Shown here: piece after piece, positions 8,199 through 16,754 of the stretch
Numbering within the stretch: the stretch's first letter is position 1
How the letters are laid out: each line of letters begins with the position of its first letter
Assembly: GCA_946567425.1 (NCBI GenBank)
Contig: CAMNXF010000023.1
Coordinates: forward strand, 1-37,251
Reading direction: 5' to 3'
DNA length: 37,251 nt
From: an uncultured Clostridia bacterium
GTDB lineage: Bacteria > Bacillota > Clostridia > Oscillospirales > Ruminococcaceae
Program-made: the position numbers and the translations under genes
The notes under the pieces: generated by a model
What the model was told of the DNA's origin: nothing
The model's database searches: none
What the model saw: only the letters and a program-made list of their open reading frames with translations

Positions 8199-8708
8199 AT
8201 GGCTTATCCGTTTGACAATTCCAATCTGGCTTACGATCTTTCAAGGTTTGACACCACCGAAAGGGAACGCCGCGAAAAGCAGCGCCGCGCCGAAGAGAAA
8301 GCCCGCGCGATACGGCTCGCGCCCGCGAATAAGGTTTCGACAAGCGGCTCGAAGTTCAAGATAATTATGGTATCGCTGATGATGTTCGCCGCGCTTTTTG
8401 CCGTCAACTACTACAATACGAAAAAGGACGACGTCGCGCGAATGGTGGCTCGGCAGGAGCAGCTTCTCGCCGCCGCACAGGACGACAACGAGCTGCTGCA
8501 AAGCAAGCTCGATTCCAAGGCGAATATCGGCTACATCGAGCAGTACGCGTCGGAAAAGCTCGGAATGACAAAGGTCTCGGCGTCGCAGAAGAAATACATC
8601 AGCGTAAATACGGAGGATCTTATTGAAATAGACAACGACGATTCCGAGGGCTTGCTGGGAGCGATAAAGAGAGGTTTCTCCGCGTTTTTGGAATACATTG
8701 GGTTCTGA
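8199..8708 (+). CDS. ftsL: Cell division protein FtsL-like
   Basis: A 169-residue bitopic protein in the canonical ftsL position. Residues 1-50 are cytoplasmic and rich in Arg/Glu (ERERREKQRRAEEKARA); one membrane helix follows (IIMVSLMMFAALFAVNYY), then an external coiled coil (VARQEQLLAAAQDDNELLQSKLD) with IEQYASEKLGM, as in FtsL/DivIC proteins of the septum complex. FtsL is poorly conserved in sequence, so position and topology carry the call. AAAGGAGGGGG precedes ATG 8199. Confidence 0.85.
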   Translation: MAYPFDNSNLAYDLSRFDTTERERREKQRRAEEKARAIRLAPANKVSTSGSKFKIIMVSLMMFAALFAVNYYNTKKDDVARMVARQEQLLAAAQDDNELLQSKLDSKANIGYIEQYASEKLGMTKVSASQKKYISVNTEDLIEIDNDDSEGLLGAIKRGFSAFLEYIGF

Positions 8709-8713
8709 CGGCA

Positions 8714-8914
8714 TAATATAGGGGTGAACAAGCCCTTACTTAAATGTTGTCGGCAGACTGTTTATACCGATACTTATCCCACTCGCAGTTTCCTGTAAAG
8801 TACAGATCGCTGTGCGAAAAACGCAATTCATCGATAAACTCAGGCGGGATAAGTATAGAACAGCAAAGTCGGCTATACGGCTTTGCTTTTTTGGTTTTTC
8901 GGAGGTTGTGGAAA
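8714..8914 (+). promoter_or_regulatory. Structured leader upstream of the PBP gene (candidate attenuator)
   Basis: The ftsL-PBP gap is about 206 bases, far longer than most others in the cluster. ATACTTATCCC (8770-8780) pairs perfectly with GGGATAAGTAT (8846-8856), closing a 65-base domain that contains a further small hairpin (CTGTA/TACAG). Five bases after this helix comes a terminator hairpin (8862-8892), then the PBP ribosome binding site. CTGTT (8757-8761) could also pair with AACAG, which overlaps the terminator. This is the layout of a cis-regulatory RNA. I do not recognise a known riboswitch. Confidence 0.55.
8862..8892 (+). terminator. Intrinsic terminator/attenuator before the PBP gene
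   Basis: Ten-base-pair stem (8862-8871 with 8878-8887, one G-U) around GCTATA, followed by six T. It lies between genes of one cluster, so it either ends most ftsL transcripts or is conditionally read through. Confidence 0.8.
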
Positions 8915-11341
8915 TTGGACAGAAACACTAATAACACAGACAGCTTGTGGAGCAGGATGAAAGCATATCTCAAGCAAAAGGACGCGGAGGAGGCTGATAA
9001 GAAGCCCGTTATCGGATACCGCGGACGGCAGATAGTTATTCTTTCGGCGATTGTGGGATTTTCCCTGTTTGTCGGGTATAATCTGCTTAAATTCACCGTG
9101 CTTGACGGCGATATGTGGCGGCAGCGCGCAAATTCGCAGCAGATGAGAGAGCTTTCGATAATGGCGAACCGCGGCACTATTTACGACGCGAACGGCACTG
9201 TTCTCGCGCAAAGCTCTACGGTATGGAACGTTATTTTTGCTCAAAACGCTGTTTACAAGGCAAATCAAAAAAACAAGGAAGACTACGAGAAGAAAAAGGC
9301 GGAGTGGCTTAAGGACGACGATCCCGAGAAAAAGCCGCTCGCGGAATACAGAGAGCTTGTGGACGTTATCGCCGAGGGCATAGCCGAAATATTGGAAATA
9401 TCGCCCGACGGAATGCGCGAGGCGTATAAGGATCAGGAGCACAATTATTACACGGTAAAGCGCAAGGTCGAAAAGCCGCAGGTGACGCTTATCCAGCAGT
9501 TTCTGCTAGACAACGACATCAGCTCGGACTGCGTTTATACCGAGCAGTCGAGTAAGCGCTACTACCCGAACGGATCGCTTGCGTCGAACGTTATCGGCTT
9601 CACCAACTTCGACGGCGAGGGCGTTTACGGGCTTGAAGCGTATTACGACGACTATCTCAGGGGCACGGACGGCAAGGCGTTCTACCTCACCGACGGTATG
9701 GGTCGAAGCATTGAATACGGAAAAGACGATTATTTTAACGCGGTCGACGGTTACAGTCTGGTGCTTACGCTCGACGAGGTTTTGCAGCACTATCTCGAAA
9801 AAAATCTTGAGCAGTGCGTTTCGCAGCACTCGGTCGTCAACCGCGCCTGCGGAATTATTATGAACTGCAACACGGGCGGTGTTCTGGCTATGGCGACATC
9901 TCCGTCCTACGACCTGAACAATCCCTCGGAGATCACGAGCAAATTCGATCTTGAAACTCTTGCGAAGATGCAGGAGGAGGGCAAGTCCTCGGAGGAGATC
10001 GCGGCGCAGGAGAGCATTATGCGCGAGCAGCAGTGGAAAAACAAGGCTGTTACGGAGCTGTATTACCCGGGGTCGGTTTTCAAGACCGTTACCGCGTCGT
10101 CGGCGCTCGAGGAGGAGGTCATAAATCTTGATACAACGTTCAACTGTCCCGGCTTCATCGAAGTCGCGGGAGAGAGTATAAACTGCCACCAGACGTGGGG
10201 TCACGGCACTCTGACGCTCCAACAGGGAATTACGGCGTCGTGCAACCCGTATTTCATTCAGGTCGGGCAGGCGCTCGGGGCGCAGAAGTTCAGCAATTAC
10301 TTTGAAGCGTTCGGCTTTACCGAACCGACGGGAATAGACCTCCCCGGCGAGGCGCAGAGCTTGTACGTTCCGTATTCGAGGATGAATCTGGTCGATCTTG
10401 CAATGTCCTCTATGGGTCAGACCAACAAGATAACGCCTATACAGATGTGTACGGCGTTCTGCGCGATTGTAAACGGCGGCTATCTCGTAACACCGCACCT
10501 TGTCGACAAGATACTTGACAGCAACGGCAACGTTGTTGAAACAAAGGAAACGCAAATAAAGCGGCAAGTCATCTCGGAGGAGACCTCTAAGACCATGTGC
10601 GGCATTCTGGAGACGATCGTTACGGAAAACGGCGGTCACAACGCGTATATCGCGGGTCACAGAATCGGCGGCAAGTCGGGAACGGCTGAGAAGATTGACG
10701 AATACAACAGAGAATTAGCTGAAAACGGTACCGCGCATATGACCTACATAGGAACCTTCGCGGCGGCTGTTCCCATGAACGATCCGCAGATCGTTATGCT
10801 GGTGCTTGTTGATACGCCTACGGGTCCGCAGTATTACGGCTCGGCGGTTGCGTGCCCCGTTGTTTCGGCGGTATTCAATGACGGTCTGGAGCATTTGGGC
10901 ATATACCCGACCTACACCGCCGAGGAACAAGCGAAAATGGACGCGATAGTTCCAAACATCATCGGCGATATGGCGATGTACGCGCAGAGCTATCTTACGG
11001 CAAATAACTTCAAGGTGAGATTTATTGGCGACCCGTCAAGCGATGCTACCGTCAAGGATCAGATACCCGGTTCGGGCAGCAGCATACCCAAGGGCTCGAC
11101 CGTGGTGGTTTACCTTGATGATACGGAGCGCGAAACGGGAGAAGTGCCGAATGTGTTGGGTATGAGCGTCAAGGAGGCTAACGATGCCATAACAAACGCG
11201 GGCTTCAACATTAAGATACTCGGCGGCGCTGCCGAGAACGCGGATGCCGTGGCAACCATGCAAAGCTATGGCGAGGGCGTGACGCTGTACAAGGGCAGCA
11301 TTATAGAGGTAACGTTCCAGGCAAATTCGTTCGGAGATTAA
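8915..11341 (+). CDS. Class B penicillin-binding protein with PASTA domains (SpoVD/FtsI type)
   Basis: An 808-residue transpeptidase for septal or spore peptidoglycan. Order: short cytoplasmic N-terminus, one membrane helix (about residues 36-55), dimerisation domain with MANRGTIYDANGTVLA, then the transpeptidase domain with SVFK (active Ser387), SCN (442-444) and KSGT (587-590), then two C-terminal PASTA domains (start VPNIIGDM and VPNVLGMS). The catalytic triad is intact. I chose TTG 8915 because GGAGG (8901-8905) is 9 bases upstream; the longer open frame to 8744 runs through the leader terminator and lacks a ribosome binding site. Two PASTA repeats favour a SpoVD or Clostridia FtsI; sequence alone does not separate them. 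Confidence 0.93.
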   Translation: MDRNTNNTDSLWSRMKAYLKQKDAEEADKKPVIGYRGRQIVILSAIVGFSLFVGYNLLKFTVLDGDMWRQRANSQQMRELSIMANRGTIYDANGTVLAQSSTVWNVIFAQNAVYKANQKNKEDYEKKKAEWLKDDDPEKKPLAEYRELVDVIAEGIAEILEISPDGMREAYKDQEHNYYTVKRKVEKPQVTLIQQFLLDNDISSDCVYTEQSSKRYYPNGSLASNVIGFTNFDGEGVYGLEAYYDDYLRGTDGKAFYLTDGMGRSIEYGKDDYFNAVDGYSLVLTLDEVLQHYLEKNLEQCVSQHSVVNRACGIIMNCNTGGVLAMATSPSYDLNNPSEITSKFDLETLAKMQEEGKSSEEIAAQESIMREQQWKNKAVTELYYPGSVFKTVTASSALEEEVINLDTTFNCPGFIEVAGESINCHQTWGHGTLTLQQGITASCNPYFIQVGQALGAQKFSNYFEAFGFTEPTGIDLPGEAQSLYVPYSRMNLVDLAMSSMGQTNKITPIQMCTAFCAIVNGGYLVTPHLVDKILDSNGNVVETKETQIKRQVISEETSKTMCGILETIVTENGGHNAYIAGHRIGGKSGTAEKIDEYNRELAENGTAHMTYIGTFAAAVPMNDPQIVMLVLVDTPTGPQYYGSAVACPVVSAVFNDGLEHLGIYPTYTAEEQAKMDAIVPNIIGDMAMYAQSYLTANNFKVRFIGDPSSDATVKDQIPGSGSSIPKGSTVVVYLDDTERETGEVPNVLGMSVKEANDAITNAGFNIKILGGAAENADAVATMQSYGEGVTLYKGSIIEVTFQANSFGD

Positions 11342-11354
11342 AGGCGGTGAACCT

Positions 11355-12827
11355 ATGACGGTCGGAGAGCTGTTTTCGGGGATGTGTGAAATTCCCGAGA
11401 AACTTAAAAATTTGGCGGTCCCGGGGGTCACCTCGGACAGCCGCGAGGTCGAAAACGGCTTTCTGTTCGTCTGTATAAAGGGCGGCAGTTTTGACGGTCA
11501 TTCAGTCGCCGCGAAAATGCTCGAAAAGGGCGCGTGCGTGGTGGTAACACAGGAAAAACTCGGGCTGGACGGCGAAGTAAACGTTGAAAATTCCCGAAGA
11601 ATATATCCCGAATTGCTGTCGAGGTTTTATGGTTGTCCGACAAAGAAATTCAAGCTGTGCGCGGTCACGGGAACGAACGGCAAGACGACCGTCGTCAATC
11701 TCTGCGCGCAGATAACGCGGCTGCTCGGACACAGAACGGGCGTTATAGGAACGCTCGGCACGGACACGGGGAGCGGTCTGAAGTACTCCCACGACGGACC
11801 GCCGACAACTCCCGAGCCGCGCAGATTGTATCAATTGTTCTCGCAGATGGCGCGGGAGGGCACGGAATACTGCTTTATCGAGGCGAGTTCGCAGGCGCTC
11901 GCGCAGTACCGTTTCGCGGCGGAGAATTTCGCGGCGGGCGCGTTTACGAACCTTACGCGCGATCATCTGGACTATCATGGCACTATGGAGAATTATTTCG
12001 CGGCTAAGCGTATGCTGTTCGATATGTGCGAAAACGCGGTCGTGAATATCGATGACGAATATGGAAAAAAAATTGCGGAATACTGCCGCGAAAAGGGCGT
12101 TCCGCTGAAAACGGTATCGGTTGACGGAGAAGCGGATTTTTACACGGAATTTGTGAAGCTCTCTGCGCACGGGTCGGAATTTATACTGACTGACAGAGCG
12201 GCCGAGAAAAGCTATCCCGTGCGGTTCGCGATGACAGGACTGTACAACGTTTCAAACGCGCTCGAGGCGGCGGTCATGGTGCATCTGACGGGAGTTCCCA
12301 TGGACGAGGTGCTTTGCGCGCTTGAGAAGATCGAGGGCGTTGCGGGGCGGCTGGAAACGCTGTACACGGGAGAGTTCACGGTGATACGAGACTACGCTCA
12401 CACCGAGGACGGTCTGGAAAAACTGCTGTCCATGCTTAAACCGCTCGCGAAAAACCGCCTTATCGCGGTGTTCGGAGCGGCGGGCGAACGCGACGCGGGA
12501 AAGCGTCCCGATATGGGAAGAACGGCGGCAAAGTACGCGGATGTGCTGATAGTGACGACGGACAGTCCGCGTCATGAGGATCCTCAGAAGACGATCGACG
12601 ACGTGGCGCGCGGTATTCCCGAGAGCAGAGCGCATGAGGAATACACTGACCGAAAAGCCGCGATATTCCGCGCTTTGGAAACGGCAGAAAAGGGAGACGT
12701 TGTCGCGCTCTGCGGAAAGGGTCACGAGGACTATCAGGCGATAGGTAACGAGTACATTCATTTTGACGAAAAAGAGATAGTGGACGAATTTTTCAAGAAG
12801 GGGCAGCAAGGGTATGTTTTCGACTAA
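11355..12827 (+). CDS. murE: UDP-MurNAc-tripeptide synthetase MurE
   Basis: A 490-residue Mur ligase that adds the third stem-peptide residue to UDP-MurNAc-L-Ala-D-Glu. The ATP loop GTNGKTT is at 106-112; also seen are EASSQAL, NLTRDHLDYHGTMENYFAAKRMLF (with the lysine that becomes carbamylated) and RDYAHTEDGLEKLL. The residue-3 specificity motif, normally DNPR in meso-diaminopimelate enzymes and DNPA in lysine enzymes, reads DSPR (403-406) here. The arginine is kept, pointing to meso-DAP; the Asn to Ser change is unusual. Its 3' end overlaps murF by 14 bases. Confidence 0.95.
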   Translation: MTVGELFSGMCEIPEKLKNLAVPGVTSDSREVENGFLFVCIKGGSFDGHSVAAKMLEKGACVVVTQEKLGLDGEVNVENSRRIYPELLSRFYGCPTKKFKLCAVTGTNGKTTVVNLCAQITRLLGHRTGVIGTLGTDTGSGLKYSHDGPPTTPEPRRLYQLFSQMAREGTEYCFIEASSQALAQYRFAAENFAAGAFTNLTRDHLDYHGTMENYFAAKRMLFDMCENAVVNIDDEYGKKIAEYCREKGVPLKTVSVDGEADFYTEFVKLSAHGSEFILTDRAAEKSYPVRFAMTGLYNVSNALEAAVMVHLTGVPMDEVLCALEKIEGVAGRLETLYTGEFTVIRDYAHTEDGLEKLLSMLKPLAKNRLIAVFGAAGERDAGKRPDMGRTAAKYADVLIVTTDSPRHEDPQKTIDDVARGIPESRAHEEYTDRKAAIFRALETAEKGDVVALCGKGHEDYQAIGNEYIHFDEKEIVDEFFKKGQQGYVFD

Positions 12828-14169
12828 GGAGATTGCGGAGATCACGGGCGGAGAGCTTGTTGGGGTAAACGTAAGAGTGAAGTCCGTTTCCACCGACACA
12901 AGAATGCTGAAAAAGGGCGCTCTTTTTATCGCGGTAAAGGGCGAGCGCTTTGACGGCAACGACTACATCAGACAAGCGGCGGACGGCGGTGCGGCAGCGG
13001 CAATATCCGACCTTGTGCCCGGTACGGTAAAAACCGCGATACCCGTTATTTATGTCAAAAATTCGCGTACAGCGCAGCTTAAGCTGGCACGGCATTACCG
13101 TGATAAATTTAACATCAAGCTCTGCGGAGTAACGGGGAGCGTAGGGAAAACCTCTACAAAGGATATGATAAGCGCGGTTTTGTCCGTAAGGTATAACACG
13201 CTCAAGACCGAGGGCAACTTCAACAACGATATAGGACTGCCGAAAACGCTGTTCCGTCTTGATAAGAAAACGGAAGCGGCGGTTATTGAAATGGGAATGA
13301 GCGACCTCGGCGAGATATCGGCGCTCTCGGGAGCGGCTCACCCGACTTGCGCGGTGATAACGAATATCGGTTTTTGCCATATAGAAAATCTCAAAACGCG
13401 CGATAACATTTTCGCCGCCAAGCTGGAGATACTCGACGGAATGGACGGAGACGCGCCGCTTATCGTTTACGGCAGCGACGATTATCTGGGAAAGCTCACG
13501 TCGGAGAAAATCGGAGGGCGGCGGCTAATCCGTTTCGGGCTGACGGAGGGCTGCTCCGTTTGGGCAGATGATATCTCGCAGAACGAAAACGGCGGCGAAT
13601 TTAAGCTCCGTTACGGGGAGAAGTCGTACAAGGCGGCTGTTCCCGTTGTCGGCGAACATCACATACTGAACGCGCTCGCGGCATTCTGCGTAGGGATAGA
13701 GTTCGGGCTTGCCCCCGAGGAGATAATTCCTGCGTTTATGAACTACGAGGGAAGCGGAATGCGGCAGAAGCTGGAGCAGCGCGAAAACGGCATACGCGTT
13801 ATTCTCGACTGCTACAACGCCTCGCCTACATCGATGAGATCGGCGCTCTCGGTTCTGGGAGCGGTGAATACTGAGGGCAGACGCATCGCGGTGCTCGGCG
13901 ATATGCTGGAGCTTGGTGAACGGTCGAAGTCGCTGCACGCGGGGCTTGCGGATATTGTTGCGGAGCATGCGGATATCACATTCCTTTACGGTCGCGAGAT
14001 GACGGCGCTACGCGACGAACTGGCGAAACGCGGAGTTAAAGTGTTCCACAGCGAGAATAAGCAAGAGCTTACGGAACTGCTGCTCGGCGAAATAAAGAGC
14101 GGCGACGTTGCGCTGTTCAAGGGCAGCCGCGGCATGAAAATGGAAGAGATCGCCGAAAAAATAAAGTAA
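12814..14169 (+). CDS. murF: UDP-MurNAc-tripeptide--D-Ala-D-Ala ligase MurF
   Basis: A 451-residue Mur ligase that adds D-Ala-D-Ala to the tripeptide precursor. The N-terminal substrate domain has STDTRMLKKGALFIAVKGERFDGNDYI; the ATP loop is GSVGKTSTKDM; the central domain has TEGNFNNDIGLP and EMGMSDLGEI; and the C-terminal domain has DCYNASPTSMRSAL and AVLGDMLELG, all typical MurF. It begins within the end of murE, with AAGGGG as ribosome binding site, so the two are translationally coupled. Confidence 0.96.
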   Translation: MFSTKEIAEITGGELVGVNVRVKSVSTDTRMLKKGALFIAVKGERFDGNDYIRQAADGGAAAAISDLVPGTVKTAIPVIYVKNSRTAQLKLARHYRDKFNIKLCGVTGSVGKTSTKDMISAVLSVRYNTLKTEGNFNNDIGLPKTLFRLDKKTEAAVIEMGMSDLGEISALSGAAHPTCAVITNIGFCHIENLKTRDNIFAAKLEILDGMDGDAPLIVYGSDDYLGKLTSEKIGGRRLIRFGLTEGCSVWADDISQNENGGEFKLRYGEKSYKAAVPVVGEHHILNALAAFCVGIEFGLAPEEIIPAFMNYEGSGMRQKLEQRENGIRVILDCYNASPTSMRSALSVLGAVNTEGRRIAVLGDMLELGERSKSLHAGLADIVAEHADITFLYGREMTALRDELAKRGVKVFHSENKQELTELLLGEIKSGDVALFKGSRGMKMEEIAEKIK

Positions 14170-14181
14170 TTGGAGCAGAAT

Positions 14182-15228
14182 ATGTATATTTGGACAAGCG
14201 TTTTCGCGGCGATTGCGGCGTTCGTGCTTACGTGGCTGGCAGGGTTTTGGTTTATTCCGCTGCTGCACAAGCTGAAATACGGACAGACGATACTCGACAT
14301 AGGTCCGAAATGGCACAAGGCGAAAAAAGAGGGCACTCCCACAATGGGCGGCATAACATTTATTTTCGCGGTGTTCGTGAGCTTTATCGTCGGAATGGTC
14401 GTGTTTTCCGCAAGCGGAAACGCAGACTATTCCGGCACGGACAAGGCGGAGTTCATACGCGCCATGGCGGGTATGGTAATGGCGGTGCTGTTCGGCTTTA
14501 TGGGCTTTCTCGACGACTTCATCAAGGTAAAGAAAAAGCATAACGAGGGGCTTACTCCGCTTCAGAAGATCATCTTTCAGGTGATGATAATCGCGGCGTA
14601 TTTCGCGACGCTTTACGTGAGCGGTCTGCGGCGCACGGTCATACTGTTCCCGGGCGGTCTGCAATGGGACTTGGGGCTGTTCTATTACCCGCTTATGGGT
14701 ATCGGGATACTATACCTTGTGAACGCCGTGAACCTCACCGACGGCATAGACGGGCTTTGCTCGTCCGTCACCATAATCTATATGGCAGCGTTCGCGGTAA
14801 TATCGGGCTTGCTCGGAATGTTCGGGCAGACGCTGTTGGCGTTTTGCGCGGCGGGGGGTTGCGCGGGCTTTTTGTTGTGGAATTTCCCGCCCGCAAAGGT
14901 GTTTATGGGTGATACAGGGTCTATGTTCCTCGGCGGCGTGGTGTGCGCTCTCGGCGTGGGCTGCGGTGTGGAGTTCCTTATGGTACTCGCGGCTATGGTG
15001 TATATTCTCGAGGCGCTGTCAGTGGTCATTCAATCGACGGTGTTCAAGATAACCAAGAGGATTTACCACACGAAAGAGGGCAAGCGCTTGTTTAAAATGA
15101 CGCCCATTCATCATCACTTTGAACTCTCAAAGTGGAGCGAGCTGAAGATCGACACGATTTTTTCGACGGTCGCGGCGCTTTTCGGGGCGCTGGCGGTGGT
15201 ATTGGCTTACGGAATGTTCGCCAAGTAG
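14182..15228 (+). CDS. mraY: Phospho-MurNAc-pentapeptide transferase MraY
   Basis: A 348-residue integral membrane enzyme that moves phospho-MurNAc-pentapeptide onto undecaprenyl phosphate, forming lipid I. About ten hydrophobic segments. Signature motifs: GTPTMGGITF, FLDDFIKVKKKHNEGL (catalytic Asp pair), NAVNLTDGIDGL, KVFMGDTGSMFLGG, and TPIHHHFEL. I chose ATG 14182 (GGAG at 14172-14175, 6-base spacing) over the TTG at 14170, which lies directly on the murF stop. Confidence 0.97.
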   Translation: MYIWTSVFAAIAAFVLTWLAGFWFIPLLHKLKYGQTILDIGPKWHKAKKEGTPTMGGITFIFAVFVSFIVGMVVFSASGNADYSGTDKAEFIRAMAGMVMAVLFGFMGFLDDFIKVKKKHNEGLTPLQKIIFQVMIIAAYFATLYVSGLRRTVILFPGGLQWDLGLFYYPLMGIGILYLVNAVNLTDGIDGLCSSVTIIYMAAFAVISGLLGMFGQTLLAFCAAGGCAGFLLWNFPPAKVFMGDTGSMFLGGVVCALGVGCGVEFLMVLAAMVYILEALSVVIQSTVFKITKRIYHTKEGKRLFKMTPIHHHFELSKWSELKIDTIFSTVAALFGALAVVLAYGMFAK

Positions 15229-15243
15229 CTTTTGGAGGTATAT

Positions 15244-16662
15244 ATGCAGCAGGCAAGACGAAGTACGGCGGCAAGACAGCAGCCGCGAATATCCGCTCCG
15301 CCGGGTGCGCGTCCGAATACGCGTGTAGATCCGCGTGCGAACGTTCAGCGCGCGCAGAGCAGAGTCGCTCCTGGCAGACCGTCGCATGCGAACGCCGCGC
15401 CGGGCACTGCGCCGCAGCAGGGAGCGGTTCCCAAGGCGCGCAAACCGCGTAAGCAGCGGACGGACAAGGTCGCTGTAAAAAGAAAGAAAAAGGCAAAAGA
15501 TCCGAACAGAGTAAGGCTGCTCAGCTTTCAGGGCAGAGTGGACGTGCCGATGTTCGTTATAATTATGGTGCTGTTGGTTTTCGGGATAACCATGATGTTC
15601 TCGGCGGGTCACGCGCTCAGCTACCGCGACAACGACGGCGATTCGTTCTACTATGTAACGAGGCAGATAATCGCGGCGGGGATAGGTCTTGTGGGAATGT
15701 TTTTCCTCACGTTTCTGGACTACCGTTTTCTGCGTTACGAATTTAAATTATTCGGCGGCAGATTTAAGATTACGGTGACGCATTTGCTGCTTGTGTTTAC
15801 AATGGTGCTGAATTTAATGACGATACCGTTCGGAATACGCGCGGACGGCGGTCAAAAGCGATGGCTTCCGCTGCCCGGACTAGGACAATTCCAGCCGTCC
15901 GACCTGATGAAAATAACGGTCATTGTCTATTTTGCCTATTATATCCAGAAGCATTCCAAGAAAATGCGGACGTTCCATGACGGTATTTGGGTGCCCGGCC
16001 TGATGCTGATACTCATAATCCTGTCGGTCATCAGCCAGATGCATTTGTCACTGCTGCTGATAATCTGTTTTGTTTTCGCGGCAATGCTGTTTATGGGCGG
16101 AGCAAATCTGAAATATTATGTGCCGCTGGTCCTGTTGGCTGTCGCGGCGGTTTACGTTGTGGTTTTCGTGTTGGATATCGGATATTTCAGCGACAGATTT
16201 ACCTATATGGATCCGCTTTCTCAGCCGGGCGACGGTTCGTATCAGAACTATCAGTCCGCTCTGGCGCTCGGCTCGGGTGGAATATGGGGCAAGGGTTTCG
16301 GCAATTCCAGCCAGAAGTACTACTACCTCCCCGAAGCGCAGAACGACTTCGTTTTCGCGGTACTGGTCGAGGAATTCGGGCTGATCGGCGGTCTGGCGGT
16401 CATCGTGCTGTTTCTGATCTTCGTGTTCAGAGGTTTTTCGATCGCGAGAAAGGCGGAGGACAAATTCGGCTGTCTGCTCGCTACTGGAATTACGTTCCAG
16501 ATAGGGATACAGGCATTCCTGAACCTCGGAGTTAATTTGTGCTGCATACCGAACACGGGTATCTCGATGCCGTTTTTCAGCTACGGAGGTACGGCGCTTA
16601 TGCTGCAATTGTGGGAAATGGGTCTGTTGCTCTCGGTCAGCAAGAGGGCGAAGCTGAGTTGA
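15244..16662 (+). CDS. ftsW: Septal glycan polymerase FtsW (SEDS family)
   Basis: A 472-residue SEDS protein. Residues 1-99 form an unusually long, basic, Ala/Pro/Arg-rich cytoplasmic tail (ending in KVAVKRKKKAKDPNRVRLLSF), followed by about ten membrane helices beginning near residue 100. SEDS landmarks: MMFSAGHALSYRD, GGQKRWLPLPGLGQFQPSDLMK, LGSGGIWGKGFGNSSQKYYYLPEAQNDFVFAVLVEEFG and GISMPFFSYGGTALM. The place between mraY and murG indicates FtsW (or SpoVE) rather than RodA. GGAGG at 15234-15238 supports ATG 15244. No murD lies between mraY and this gene. Confidence 0.95.
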   Translation: MQQARRSTAARQQPRISAPPGARPNTRVDPRANVQRAQSRVAPGRPSHANAAPGTAPQQGAVPKARKPRKQRTDKVAVKRKKKAKDPNRVRLLSFQGRVDVPMFVIIMVLLVFGITMMFSAGHALSYRDNDGDSFYYVTRQIIAAGIGLVGMFFLTFLDYRFLRYEFKLFGGRFKITVTHLLLVFTMVLNLMTIPFGIRADGGQKRWLPLPGLGQFQPSDLMKITVIVYFAYYIQKHSKKMRTFHDGIWVPGLMLILIILSVISQMHLSLLLIICFVFAAMLFMGGANLKYYVPLVLLAVAAVYVVVFVLDIGYFSDRFTYMDPLSQPGDGSYQNYQSALALGSGGIWGKGFGNSSQKYYYLPEAQNDFVFAVLVEEFGLIGGLAVIVLFLIFVFRGFSIARKAEDKFGCLLATGITFQIGIQAFLNLGVNLCCIPNTGISMPFFSYGGTALMLQLWEMGLLLSVSKRAKLS

Positions 16663-16754
16663 CAGCGTGCAGCGAGCGGAGCGCAGGCAATGCTCCTCGG
16701 TTAGGCGAACGAAGTGAGCCGGTGCGAGCTTTTGTGTTTCAGATAGGGGCTAAT

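Noticed and set aside
8744..8914. N-terminal extension of the PBP gene by 57 codons
   Set aside because: It would read through the terminator hairpin and has no ribosome site; TTG 8915 has GGAGG at good spacing and gives the normal N-terminus.
8740..9177. Minus-strand frame ending in a protein-like stretch over the PBP leader
   Set aside because: It mostly mirrors the real PBP gene, and no start signal is seen; the leader is better explained as RNA structure.
9506..10660. 384-residue minus-strand frame opposite the PBP gene
   Set aside because: Antisense shadow, Arg-rich composition typical of reversed codons.
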